The position numbers and the translations under genes were made by a program. A DNA stretch of 12,190 nt from Smittium mucronatum. Its lineage: Eukaryota > Kickxellomycota > Harpellomycetes > Harpellales > Legeriomycetaceae. Every line of letters starts with the position of its first letter. The stretch's first letter is position 1. The stretch is from assembly GCA_001953115.1 (NCBI GenBank), contig LSSL01004905.1, positions 1-12,190 of the forward strand, in the 5' to 3' direction. Shown here one piece after another: positions 1 through 8,640 of the stretch. The notes beneath the pieces were generated by a model. It worked only from the letters and a program-made list of their open reading frames with translations, was not told where the DNA came from and ran no database searches.

Positions 1-95
1 AATTCACAACAACCAACACTCAATTCACAACAACCAACACTCAATTCACAACAACCAACACTCAATTCACAACAACCAACACTCAATTCACAACA
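1..95. repeat. 21-bp tandem repeat, 4.5 copies, at the window edge
   Basis: Four identical copies of a 21-bp unit lie end to end at 1-21, 22-42, 43-63 and 64-84. Each begins AATTCACAAC and ends CAACACTC. A fifth copy starts at 85 and matches for 11 bases, then diverges at 96. The unit is C-rich and nearly G-free on this strand, unlike the AT-rich sequence that follows. The array runs off the left edge, so its true length is unknown. It may be a minisatellite or subtelomeric repeat where the assembly stopped. The copies show no difference from one another, which suggests recent expansion or an assembly loop. Confidence 0.97.
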
Positions 96-875
96 CATAA
101 TACCCAAAACTTTTTACATTACGTATTACACCCAATAACACGCAATCATCATATTTTAATTCAATCATATGATTTTATATCTGCTCACACTGAATACGGA
201 AATTCCAATTCATAAAATCACTTCCTATTGTATATTTAAAGTTTTTTTTTTAATATATTTATGTAACTAAGTATTATTTTTATACTCTGAGCACTTATCT
301 ATTGTGTATATATCTGGCTTGAACATTTACTGTTACTAAACATTGTCACTCTTATTGATATATGTTTTTTAACCTCTTATTCCGCTAAATCCTATATAAA
401 AATAACAATAATCTTTTTATATATATAAATATAAACAAAGTTTATCCTTCTTACACAATTTTCATATTTTTTATATACCATTTGATTATTTTTCGTATGA
501 TTATAACTATTTTATCATTATATTTTATTATTTACAAATAAAAATATATAAAACTATAAATATATATATATATTCAGTTAGTATAAATTAATTTTTACAA
601 AAAAAATTACGTTGCTGATTTGTAATAAACATCTATGTATTTTATAGAAAAATAATTTATCTAATACACAAACATTCTTTACAACATCTCATCAATCGTA
701 TATACAACAAAATATAAAATATATATTATAAATTTTATTACCGAACGGCCCATTTGAATAAATATGTTCGTTTTACATATCGTTTCGAGTTTTCTATATC
801 ATTATAAACACTATGATATTATATTCTGAAGCACAAATCCAATTTATAAATTTATAAATCTTCTTTTTATATCGC
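96..875. other. AT-rich region without a recognisable gene
   Basis: I see no supportable gene here. The sequence is dominated by A/T runs and short TA tracts, for example the alternating TA stretch near 558-573. A slightly less AT-rich patch at 740-800 has CGAAC and GTTCG in inverted orientation about 20 bases apart, too short to mean much. Confidence 0.6.
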
Positions 876-1013
876 ATGCCGGTTGAGGTTTTGGGGCAAA
901 TATTTGAAAATCTAAAGTTAATAGCAGAGCTCAAATATCTTCAGGGAATTGTTAAATTTATAGAAAACTGGGCGAAATTCGATATATTTATATATTTTAT
1001 ATTTTCAGTTTAA
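876..1013 (+). pseudogene. Short 45-codon ORF with an F-box-like start; possible gene fragment
   Basis: An ATG at 876 opens 45 codons, ending in TAA at 1011-1013. The product begins MPVEVLGQIFENLKLIAELK. The pattern (Leu/Met-Pro-x-Glu-Val-Leu-x-x-Ile-Phe-x-x-Leu, then hydrophobic spacing and a Trp at residue 32) resembles the first half of an F-box, the motif that binds Skp1 in ubiquitin ligases. The first 35 codons are richer in G+C and in Glu, Gln, Ala, Gly and Trp than random AT-rich sequence would give, while the last ten become low-complexity Phe/Ile/Tyr. It is far shorter than any F-box protein, so if real it is a truncated fragment. It could be chance. Confidence 0.25.
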
Positions 1014-1304
1014 TGCATCCCCTTTCCCAACAAAGTATTATTCTCTATTTTAATTCCGCTAAAGGTTTTCCGAAAACCCAATCATTTTAGCGATTTTAAT
1101 ATCTGTTCCTTAAAAACATAGGAATATTCAATTTTATTCTAGAAGCTAGTCAAAATTAGTTCTTTTCAACTGGAATAATGTGTTTTTTATAATTTTTTAT
1201 GCAAAATATGCATTATTTAGAATTATTATGCTATGAATATTGGTAAATATTCATATATTAATTTATACGTATTAGTAATTAGGTTTTATATTTGATAGGT
1301 CAAA

Positions 1305-1527
1305 ATGAATTTATGTAAAATAGAAAATGTACGAAAATGGAAATGTGTCTTCTTGATAGTATGCGAAATGGCTGTTGATTTTATTGGCAAGTGTATTAAT
1401 TGGTTATTTTGCTAAAAACATATGTGAAATGACAAGTGTGAGGAATTGTAGTGTGCCAACAGTCAATGCAAATTTGTTCACATGTATTAAAATATGTAGA
1501 ATCTCTATCTTTCCATTCAATTTTTGA
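1305..1527 (+). pseudogene. Possible frameshifted remnant of a small membrane or secreted protein
   Basis: Two overlapping plus-strand frames look protein-like. The first starts at ATG 1305 and runs 36 codons to TAA at 1413-1415 (MNLCKIENVRKWKCVFLIVC...). The second, in another frame, is open from 1360 to 1524. It carries a hydrophobic stretch (WLLILLASVLIGYF) followed by a Cys-containing segment (NICEMTSVRNCSVPTVNAN), then TGA at 1525. Read with one frameshift they would give a short N-terminus, one membrane segment or signal peptide, and a Cys-containing tail. The patch is less AT-rich than its surroundings. Runs of this length also occur by chance in a window this size, and I recognise no family. 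Confidence 0.2.
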
Positions 1528-1937
1528 TCGATAAATTTTTGTTAATTCCAAGTGGTTTAATTATTAGTTTAAATAAAATATTCGAAAAGAAATTTATTTA
1601 TAGTTATATAAATACAATTATAAATTTTTTCCTTAACACTTTTTCTTTTAACATTTAACATTTTTATTTTTTTTATCGATTTATGTAATTTTTACTTATA
1701 CTTTAATATTAATTTTGATTCCTATTTATTTCTTTGATTTTATCATGATTCAATATTTTAATTTAATGATCTCAAAAATCTATATTTTATTTTGCAAATA
1801 AAAACGGAAAAATGTAAATTTGATTATTTTTAGTAAACTACTTGTAAAAAATACACTCTTTTCAAAGTCATAATTTTATTGGTTTAGGAAAATTGATATT
1901 GTTTTGATAAAAAACTATAGCTTATCTAGAATAAATG

Positions 1938-1980
1938 TTATCAAATAGCAGCGTTTAAATTAGATTAAACCATTTGATAA
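1938..1980. repeat. Two-tier hairpin (9-bp outer and 6-bp inner perfect stems)
   Basis: TTATCAAAT at 1938-1946 pairs perfectly with ATTTGATAA at 1972-1980. Inside it, GTTTAA at 1953-1958 pairs with TTAAAC at 1965-1970 around a six-base loop. The asymmetric interior is six bases on the left and one on the right. This is the neatest small fold I noticed outside the transposon. It could be a footprint of a very small foldback element or a structured RNA, or chance in AT-rich DNA. Confidence 0.5.
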
Positions 1981-2288
1981 AGAGGCAAGTAAAAAAGTCT
2001 CTTATTTTTATAATTTGAACTAATTTTTAATTGTAAGAATTATTTTATGGTTAATTATTAATTACAATTTAACAATCCAAATATCTTAATACTACAAATT
2101 GGTTATATTTCATTACTTTCATTACTTTCATAAGCTGGTATTTAAATAAGCTGAAAAAATTTTCCCTAAATTTGGGTATTACCACCTTTTAAATCGATTA
2201 TTTATTTAATATATTCTCTTAATTTTTTTACATTAAAAATAATATTTATTCCTAAATAAAGCCAAACCTTTTATCAAAAAATAAATAA

Positions 2289-2474
2289 CGCAGTATAATT
2301 TTAGTTAATATAAGGGATTTTGTTTTAATTTTACACATATACGATGAACTCCGACATTTTAAAAGAATAAAATCCCAGTATGCCATAAATAAAAGAGCAG
2401 ATAATTTAATATAATGCGGTTATTTGTTAAAAGAAATTTTTTTTCGAAATGTAAGTGGTATTTTGTGCAATTAA
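2289..2474 (+). pseudogene. Possible decayed coding fragment, unrecognised
   Basis: The plus frame from 2289 is open for 41 codons to a TAA at 2412-2414, then open again for 19 codons to TAA at 2472-2474. The translation includes IYDELRHFKRIKSQYAINKR, unusually rich in Asp, Glu, Arg, His and Gln for such AT-rich DNA. After the stop comes CGYLLKEIFFRNVSGILCN, faintly like the zinc-binding part of ISXO2/Merlin-type transposases. That resemblance is too weak to name it. There is no ATG at the start of the open frame. It may be an old transposase scrap or chance. Confidence 0.2.
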
Positions 2475-3710
2475 ATCAACCGTTTTGAAACAAATAAATG
2501 ATCTCCTTATGAGCTTTCTAATATGAATTATTTAAATTGGTTTAGAAATGACTTCAAATTCATTTAAATTAAAATATATTTCTTATTGCGTGATCTTAAT
2601 AATTAATATCTCCCTTAAGAAATAAATGTATATTTACATGCTTATTGGCTTATTTTTCGAGGTGTAAATTGATGAGAATTCGTTACTATTCCTAGAAAAT
2701 CTCCTTTTTTTATCCAACTAAAATAATTAGAAAATAATTAAATAATATTTAATTTATAACTCGATTAAGATATATAAAATAAAATTTTATTTTTGTGGTA
2801 TAGTAATTTATGGTTTCCCCTTTCAGGAATGATGATAAAAAATTATTTTATTTTTTGTTTAATTCTATATCTAAGCTGAATTTTTTTGCGTAATATTAAA
2901 CCAATCGATTCTTTGGTTCAATTAAAGTTTATTATAAACAGAAATGAGGGAGTAGGGTTGTTAATTTATGCCAAAAATAGTTAAATAATAGTTTTGAATA
3001 GTTTAAAACCAACGAATGAAACTCGATTGAAATATAAAGAGTTTTTATTGATGATAAATAACTTTTTGAAAATTGGAAAATTAAATATTGATTAAATTTT
3101 ATTTTACATACTTTTTTCTTATTAAAAAAAATTCATCGAATTTTAACCTGCATAATTTTAGAAAATAAACATTTTTATTAGTCTATTTAACTTTGGCTTT
3201 TTGTGTTATAACGAAAAAAAACAAACCAAAATTTAAAAATTAATTCTCTAGAATAAAATTCTGTCGAAAATTAATCACAAGTATTCATATAAAGAAAATT
3301 TGTATAGTAGATAAAATTTTATGTATTTAGAAAATGGGATTTTTGAAAAAATTATGCGTTTTACATTTTTTGACAATATAAGATATATATTTTTTCTTTA
3401 AATGCTGTTAAGATGTAAAAAAAAAAATTGAATAAAATTTGGTATTATATAACTAAAGTTAGAATTATCTTAAATAACTTAATATTTTGAAAGAAAAAAA
3501 TGAAATAATAAATAATACTATAAAACGTGGTTAATATATTAAATAACTGAAAAATTGATGTTTTTTCCAATTCTATTTTATTAAGCTTATAAAATAGTAT
3601 CTCATTCCAAAAACAGCATTTGGGAATGAATATATTCAAAGACAGAAGTTGGAACACTATTAGAAACTAATTTCAGGATCTTCCATACAAAACTGAATTA
3701 ACACCCTTTA

Positions 3711-4325
3711 AAAGGAAATTTCGGAAAAGATGAAAGAAAATTTAAAAAAAAGTGAATTTGATTTGGAAAGAATCATAAAAAATCGTATTAAAGAAAAATA
3801 AATTCAGAATAAGTGAATTTAATTTGATATCAGTGCACCTAATTACAATAAAGGTGAAAGCAAATGCAAAAAAATAGCAGCCAATTACAATAAAATTATA
3901 TTTAAATCGGGAAAAAGTGAATCTGATTGTGATTAAACAATAAAATGTCGATATTTTATAGGTTTATTATGTTAAATTTTAGGGGAGAAAATTGCTGGTG
4001 ACCTCTAAGCTTATTTTACAAGTTTTTGATGCACAAAACAGAAAATTTATTTATGTAAAGTTCATAGTTTTTAATAAGGAATTATGTTCCTAGGCAAAAA
4101 AAAAAAAAGATAATAATCTCCATTAAAAGAATAAAATGATTTTCTGTTGATATTTTGTCACAACACACAGCTTTTTCTCAATATTATACCATTAAACCTC
4201 AAAATTTAAGCGAAATTTTTTTTCCTATGAATAAAAATTCCTATGGATTGTAAATTAAGGTCTCTTTGAAATATCAAGAATTACTTAAATATTTCCTTTT
4301 TAAGTTCATTTCTTTATAGAAAATT
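3711..4325 (+). repeat. Left terminal inverted repeat (615 bp)
   Basis: I compared this arm base by base with the reverse complement of 5673-6287 and found no mismatch or gap. Even the homopolymer of 13 A (left) matches 13 T (right). The arm is AT-rich and holds no gene. Near its outer end it has three copies of a motif starting AAGTGAAT and two copies of a 12-bp direct repeat, described separately. Confidence 0.97.
3750..3928 (+). repeat. Repeated subterminal motifs in the left arm (candidate transposase-binding sites)
   Basis: AAGTGAATTTGATT occurs at 3750-3763, AAGTGAATCTGATT (one change) at 3915-3928, and a related AAGTGAATTTAATT at 3811-3824. In addition, AATTACAATAAA is repeated exactly at 3841-3852 and 3883-3894. 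Repeated short motifs inside long TIRs are known in IR/DR-type Tc1-like elements, where they bind transposase. That role here is inference. AT-rich composition raises the chance of coincidental repeats. Confidence 0.45.
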
Positions 4326-4689
4326 TATAAATACATCTTATGAATTAATTGATTGTATGATTTGATAATAAAGGAAGTTTTTTTAAAAAATCTTCATGGA
4401 TATGGACCTATTGCAGATAAATGTTAATCGAAATTTACAAAATTATAATAAATTAAAAATATTGTAATTAAAAATGTATGAAAATGACAATCAAAAAACT
4501 TATTATGCACCGAATCTCACGTCTTTAAGTTGGATCGCATCGAAAAAAAATAATGTACGTGGAACATAAATTTTCTACACATTTAGGAAGTTTAAACCCC
4601 TACATATTCCCGAATTTTCGCTTCGATTATCCTTATTGATCATTCAACTTGGGTGCATTGTTGGTTGGGATTTCCTTAATGGAGAATTT
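4326..4689. other. Element core downstream of the transposase remnant
   Basis: This unique stretch lies between the inner end of the left arm and the last in-frame stop of the dead transposase. Its right part (about 4560-4689, read on the minus strand) may hold the eroded C-terminus. Continuing in frame past the stop gives IKEIPTNNAPKLNDQ, and further on KLPKCVENLC, broken by several stops. I see nothing recognisable between 4326 and 4560. Confidence 0.5.
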
Positions 4690-5606
4690 TTATTTTACTG
4701 TACATATTTTTTTAATCCCCGATTTTAATACACTAAACGCATTTTCAATTGGATTTAAAATAGGCGAATATGCGTCTAAACAAATTAGCTCAACAACGTC
4801 ATATAGATCTACCACTTCTTTTATTCGTATATGACACCTCGCGTTATCAGATATTATTATGATATTTTGCTGGTATATTCCTCTCAATAGGACCTCGATA
4901 ATAAATTCATAATCGATGAATTGCAGTCAAAAGATTTATATTTTTTTCTTTTGGTTTTAAAATTTAAAATTACTATGGATTATAAACCAAATATCATGTG
5001 TTTATTTTGTGCTTTTGTCAAAGAAAGTTTTAAAATAGCTTCTTTTCCATTTATAACCCTCCCTCTGGTTTTTCTAATAAATATATTGAAATCACTTTCT
5101 TCAATGAAAGTAAAAAACTTTCCTGAACTGGAATAAGCAAGATATTTATTTACGTAATCTCATCGCCTTTCTTTATTGATTTGAGAATTTGCTTGCGTAG
5201 GCTTCAAATGAGTTCCCTTAACAGTAAATGTTTTATAATTTAAATTTCCGCTTATGGTTTATGTGAAAACTTCCAAATTAAAGTCTAAGAAAAAGAATTT
5301 CAATAATTCCTTGGGTGTATATAGCTTATTTTCTTCTAATTTTTTGATCAGAAATCCCGAATTAACATTTATAAATTTAATTCTGCCTGATATAAACCCT
5401 CCCCTAATATTAGGATGTACTTTACCGGATTTTATCCAAAAATAGGTAGTGTATATATGAATATTATGAGCTGATATCAGAGCGTGAAAATCGATTCAAT
5501 TTTCAGTCTATTGTATCACTGTTGTTCTGAAAGATTGACTATATATCTTGTATTTCCCCCTGAATATAGGAAAAACATTTGTTTCATTATTAAAGCTTGT
5601 TTCCAT
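4690..5606 (-). pseudogene. Dead DDE transposase, Tc1/mariner/IS630 superfamily
   Basis: Transposases of this family bind the element ends and catalyse cut-and-paste movement. Reading from ATG at 5606-5604, one frame carries an N-terminal helix-turn-helix region with GKVHPNIRGG (codons 61-70), then LEENKLYTPKELL, TISGNL and NKERR. The RNase H-like catalytic domain follows, with FTFIEESDFN and RKTRGRV (codons 178-184). After a frameshift between about 4982 and 4919, the second half continues with SDNARCH and AYSPILNPIENAFSVLK. The second Asp codon is 4848-4846 and the final Glu codon 4746-4744, with 33 residues between them. The first catalytic position is Glu (5102-5100) where the family has Asp. 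Stops interrupt at 5510 (TAG), 5498 (TGA), 5261 (TAA), 5162 (TGA) and 4982 (TAA). At about 305 codons it is near full length, so decay is by point changes rather than truncation. The plus-strand frames over this region are its shadows. Confidence 0.88.
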
Positions 5607-5672
5607 TTTGCATAAATCGAAAAATATATTTATATTTTAGAAAAATCACATATATTTAACCCGATATTAATC

Positions 5673-6287
5673 AATTTTCTATAAAGAAATGAACTTAAAA
5701 AGGAAATATTTAAGTAATTCTTGATATTTCAAAGAGACCTTAATTTACAATCCATAGGAATTTTTATTCATAGGAAAAAAAATTTCGCTTAAATTTTGAG
5801 GTTTAATGGTATAATATTGAGAAAAAGCTGTGTGTTGTGACAAAATATCAACAGAAAATCATTTTATTCTTTTAATGGAGATTATTATCTTTTTTTTTTT
5901 TTGCCTAGGAACATAATTCCTTATTAAAAACTATGAACTTTACATAAATAAATTTTCTGTTTTGTGCATCAAAAACTTGTAAAATAAGCTTAGAGGTCAC
6001 CAGCAATTTTCTCCCCTAAAATTTAACATAATAAACCTATAAAATATCGACATTTTATTGTTTAATCACAATCAGATTCACTTTTTCCCGATTTAAATAT
6101 AATTTTATTGTAATTGGCTGCTATTTTTTTGCATTTGCTTTCACCTTTATTGTAATTAGGTGCACTGATATCAAATTAAATTCACTTATTCTGAATTTAT
6201 TTTTCTTTAATACGATTTTTTATGATTCTTTCCAAATCAAATTCACTTTTTTTTAAATTTTCTTTCATCTTTTCCGAAATTTCCTTT
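5673..6287 (-). repeat. Right terminal inverted repeat (615 bp)
   Basis: This is the exact reverse complement of 3711-4325 in every base I compared. It lies 66 bp upstream of the transposase start codon (5606), so a promoter for the transposase would probably sit in or next to this arm. Promoter sequence inside the arm would be duplicated in the other arm, pointing inward there as well. Confidence 0.97.
6070..6248 (-). repeat. Repeated subterminal motifs in the right arm (mirror set)
   Basis: These are the mirror images of the left-arm motifs. On the minus strand the AAGTGAAT-type motifs sit at 6248-6235, 6187-6174 and 6083-6070, and the 12-bp AATTACAATAAA repeats at 6157-6146 and 6115-6104. 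Confidence 0.45.
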
Positions 6288-7456
6288 GACTAGGCGTAGG
6301 ACCATATATACAACGTAAATATAAATGCTTTAGTAAATTAATACAAGCATTATAGCCTGTAATTAAATTTTTTTCATGATATACAGGTTAATTTTAAATA
6401 AATTAAAATAAATAATGATTTTTTCTTTATTTACACGAAAATTTATCTTCATAAACTAAATTAAAACCTACTTTTAACATTTTTAAAGCTATCATTCTCC
6501 AAATTACTAAATTATACCAGATATAATTATGATATATTTTCAATTTATTTCATTTAAATCGATTTAAAAGATATATTTGAAGGCTAATTTATATCGCTCT
6601 CACCAAAATAATTTTAATATTTTTTAATGAGAAGGTTACTTTACCTTTTCATAGATTCTAAAAGTTTCATTTTTTTAAATCCCGTTTGTTCTAAATGCTG
6701 TAAATCGGAATTTTAAAAATATTTATGAGATAAAAGAATTAGAATTTTTTTTACAAATTTATCTTTTTAAAAACCTAATATTAACTTTTAATGTTTTAAA
6801 ATTTAGTTAGTATAAAAAAAATGGTGAAAAAAATAGAAAATGGATAATTTTTTTCAATACTTCATATAATTTATTTTTATAAAGCTATTACAAAAAAATC
6901 AGATTTATATCATTTAATAAATTTTAGAGATTATTGGATCTAAAAAATTGAACTTCTAATAAAACTATGTTTTTATTTTTATTTTTTGCATCATGCAATT
7001 TTATTGTAAAATAAATCTATTTAAAACAAAATTATAAATAGGATTAATTTTTAAAATGTTATATTATATCATTATTCGAAAGAATCGATGGCTATCTAGA
7101 AATTAATTACTATAAAATGAACGAAAATTTAAGAGATAAAAATATATTTAAAAAAATACATCCTTTTATGTCAAAAAAAAGTAAATATTTCAAGGGATTT
7201 AAATCAATTATATTGGTTTAATTACTATTATTTAAAAATAAAAATAATTTATACCGAAAATTCGTAAAATAAAAAAAGACGGATTTTATTTTCTCGTTTT
7301 TTTAGGGCTATGAGAAATAATATCGTTTACTAATTAAGGCTCAAAATAATCATATCTTTCTCCTAATATCATTTTTTAGTTAGAAAATAGCTTATTTTGT
7401 TTGTATTGAATGATAATGAAGGATTTTCTAGAAAAATTCTGGATTTTTTTTCTACT
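6288..7456. other. AT-rich region without a recognisable gene
   Basis: No gene is supportable here. Just outside the transposon's right end are two adjacent small inverted repeats: AATGCTT/AAGCATT at 6324-6330/6345-6351 and CCTGTA/TACAGG at 6356-6361/6382-6387. The rest is A/T-rich, with no long open frame. I looked here for terminal repeats of the neighbouring Harbinger-like remnant and found none. Confidence 0.55.
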
Positions 7457-8640
7457 TTAATTTGATCTAATATCTCTCTCGTTTTTCTTTTTGTTAGAAA
7501 TCGATTCTCTGAATCTTATAAATACACTTAATTTAACGCCACCAATTTTAAATGGTGATTTGGATGTATTCAAGTTATTCAAAGCTACAAAAATATCTAC
7601 AAAGGTATTTATTTTGTCTAAAAATCCTCTATATCTATCTCAAATCGATTCATATACACTTTTTAATATACAAAAAGAAAATCCATCATATCCTTTCTTT
7701 TTTATTATTCAGATAGTTATAGTTTGAATCTTTTGCTGGAGCTTTTATTTGACTTGAGAGGTTATAAAAATTTTAAAATTTTGAAACCCTGTCGTAATAA
7801 TATTATTTATTTTTTTAGGTATAACAGCTTTAAATTTTTTCCTAAGAAAAAATAAACCTTTTAGGGCATTATAGTACATTCACTTTGACCTCCTTCATTG
7901 TCTTCAATAATATAGACATAAGGATAATTTTTTAAAAAATACCTGTATACACCCAACATTTTTTTCATTAAATATATTTAATTAATCAGGCCTTCTTTTA
8001 TTTGGATTTTAAAAGCATGTATAAAATCAGGGGTTATTGCTATTTCTCTCTTCTCACAGTAGTTGTGGGGCATTTCAGGGTAGATTATTTTACTATTCTG
8101 AAAAAAAAAACCCTTGTTCTATTTATGAAAAAACAGTACAGTCTATAATTAAAGCTACATCCTTATTTTTAAATAGGAGTATTAGTGTAATAATTCCGGG
8201 ACCCTTTTTAATTGAACATATATAATGTTTTATTAATGGTTTTTGGGAGACAACAGCTGTATAATTGACAAAATTATAAATAGATTAACTAAATATATTC
8301 CATCAAAGTTCCAATTATATAAATCATTAGCTCGTTTTTTTTTGCACTACTTTAAAATTTCTTCCTCTTTTTTATTTACGCCTTGACAAGTTTCTTTTGA
8401 AAAACATAGCAAATATATTTAATTATCTCGATGTAAATACAGTTTAAAAATATATACATCGGGATTTTTTATTATTTTGTTGAAAAATTCTGACTCATTA
8501 TCTTCAAAAACGCACAGATATTTTGCGATTGATGCAGAATTCAAACAAAACCACGCTTCGTATATTTTAGTTTTATCTTTTAAATTTTTAACATTTTTAA
8601 TGGAATTTTATAGTATATCCTTATCTTCTTTAATAATTTT
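7457..8640 (-). pseudogene. Dead transposase, probably IS5/PIF-Harbinger type (DDE_Tnp_4-like)
   Basis: No single frame is intact, but the minus strand reads as protein across about 395 codons if stops and frameshifts are ignored. The first block (8607-8422, 62 open codons) contains KIYEAWFCLNSASIAKYL. The start is unclear because no convincing ATG is visible. After stops at 8421, 8349 and 8235, ALIIDCTVFS appears, with Asp codon 8143-8141. This resembles the first catalytic motif (Asp-x-Thr) of DDE_Tnp_4 transposases. A one-base shift at a ten-A run (8101-8110, plus strand) leads into NYCEKREIAITPD, the usual Lys/Tyr-rich strand after it. LMKKMLGVYRYFLKNYP follows, then CTIMP at a stop (7863-7861). 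A further shift gives KGLFFLRKKFKAVIPKK, like the Asp-Lys-Gly-Tyr...Pro-Lys-Lys block, with the second Asp lost at the shift. The last block (about 7622-7460) has FVDIFVALNNL and ends with TAA at 7457. No third acidic residue is identifiable. I found no TIRs. Confidence 0.6.

Larger units (their letters stand above)
1014..3710. other. Long AT-rich region, mostly without recognisable genes
   Basis: Nothing here supports an intact gene. Two weak protein-like remnants (1305-1527 and 2289-2474) and one hairpin (1938-1980) are listed separately. Other small structures are a near-palindrome at 1064-1078 (GGTTTTC, one base, GAAAACC), a 6-bp stem at 2899-2904/2913-2918 and two copies of CATTACTTT near 2110. 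A 70-codon minus-strand frame at 3445-3657 starts at GTG, is mostly Phe/Ile/Leu/Tyr and is not supported as a gene. Confidence 0.5.
3711..6287 (-). mobile_element. 2577-bp DNA transposon, Tc1/mariner/IS630 superfamily, with 615-bp terminal inverted repeats
   Basis: The element is defined by two 615-bp arms in inverted orientation (3711-4325 and 5673-6287). They enclose a 1347-bp unique core with a dead DDE transposase on the minus strand. Identity between the arms stops abruptly at 3710/3711 and 6287/6288 on the outside and at 4325/4326 and 5672/5673 on the inside, so these are sharp boundaries. The outer ends read AAAGGAAATTTCGG inward. Most Tc1/mariner elements have TIRs of tens of bases to about 250, so arms this long are unusual. 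The left end follows TA (3709-3710), as expected for TA-targeting elements, but the right end is followed by GA, so no target duplication is visible. The element cannot make its own transposase. Confidence 0.88.

Noticed and set aside
3445..3657. 70-codon minus-strand open frame
   Set aside because: It begins at GTG, is dominated by Phe, Ile, Leu and Tyr as expected from AT-rich DNA, and has no recognisable motif.
4921..5445. Plus-strand open frames across the transposon core
   Set aside because: They are antisense to the minus-strand transposase motifs, which explain the same bases much better.
3711..6287. Whole inverted-repeat region as a fold-back assembly artefact
   Set aside because: The arms flank a 1347-bp unique core that carries a transposase in the expected position, and the outer flanks differ. 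A transposon explains it better, though reads should confirm it.
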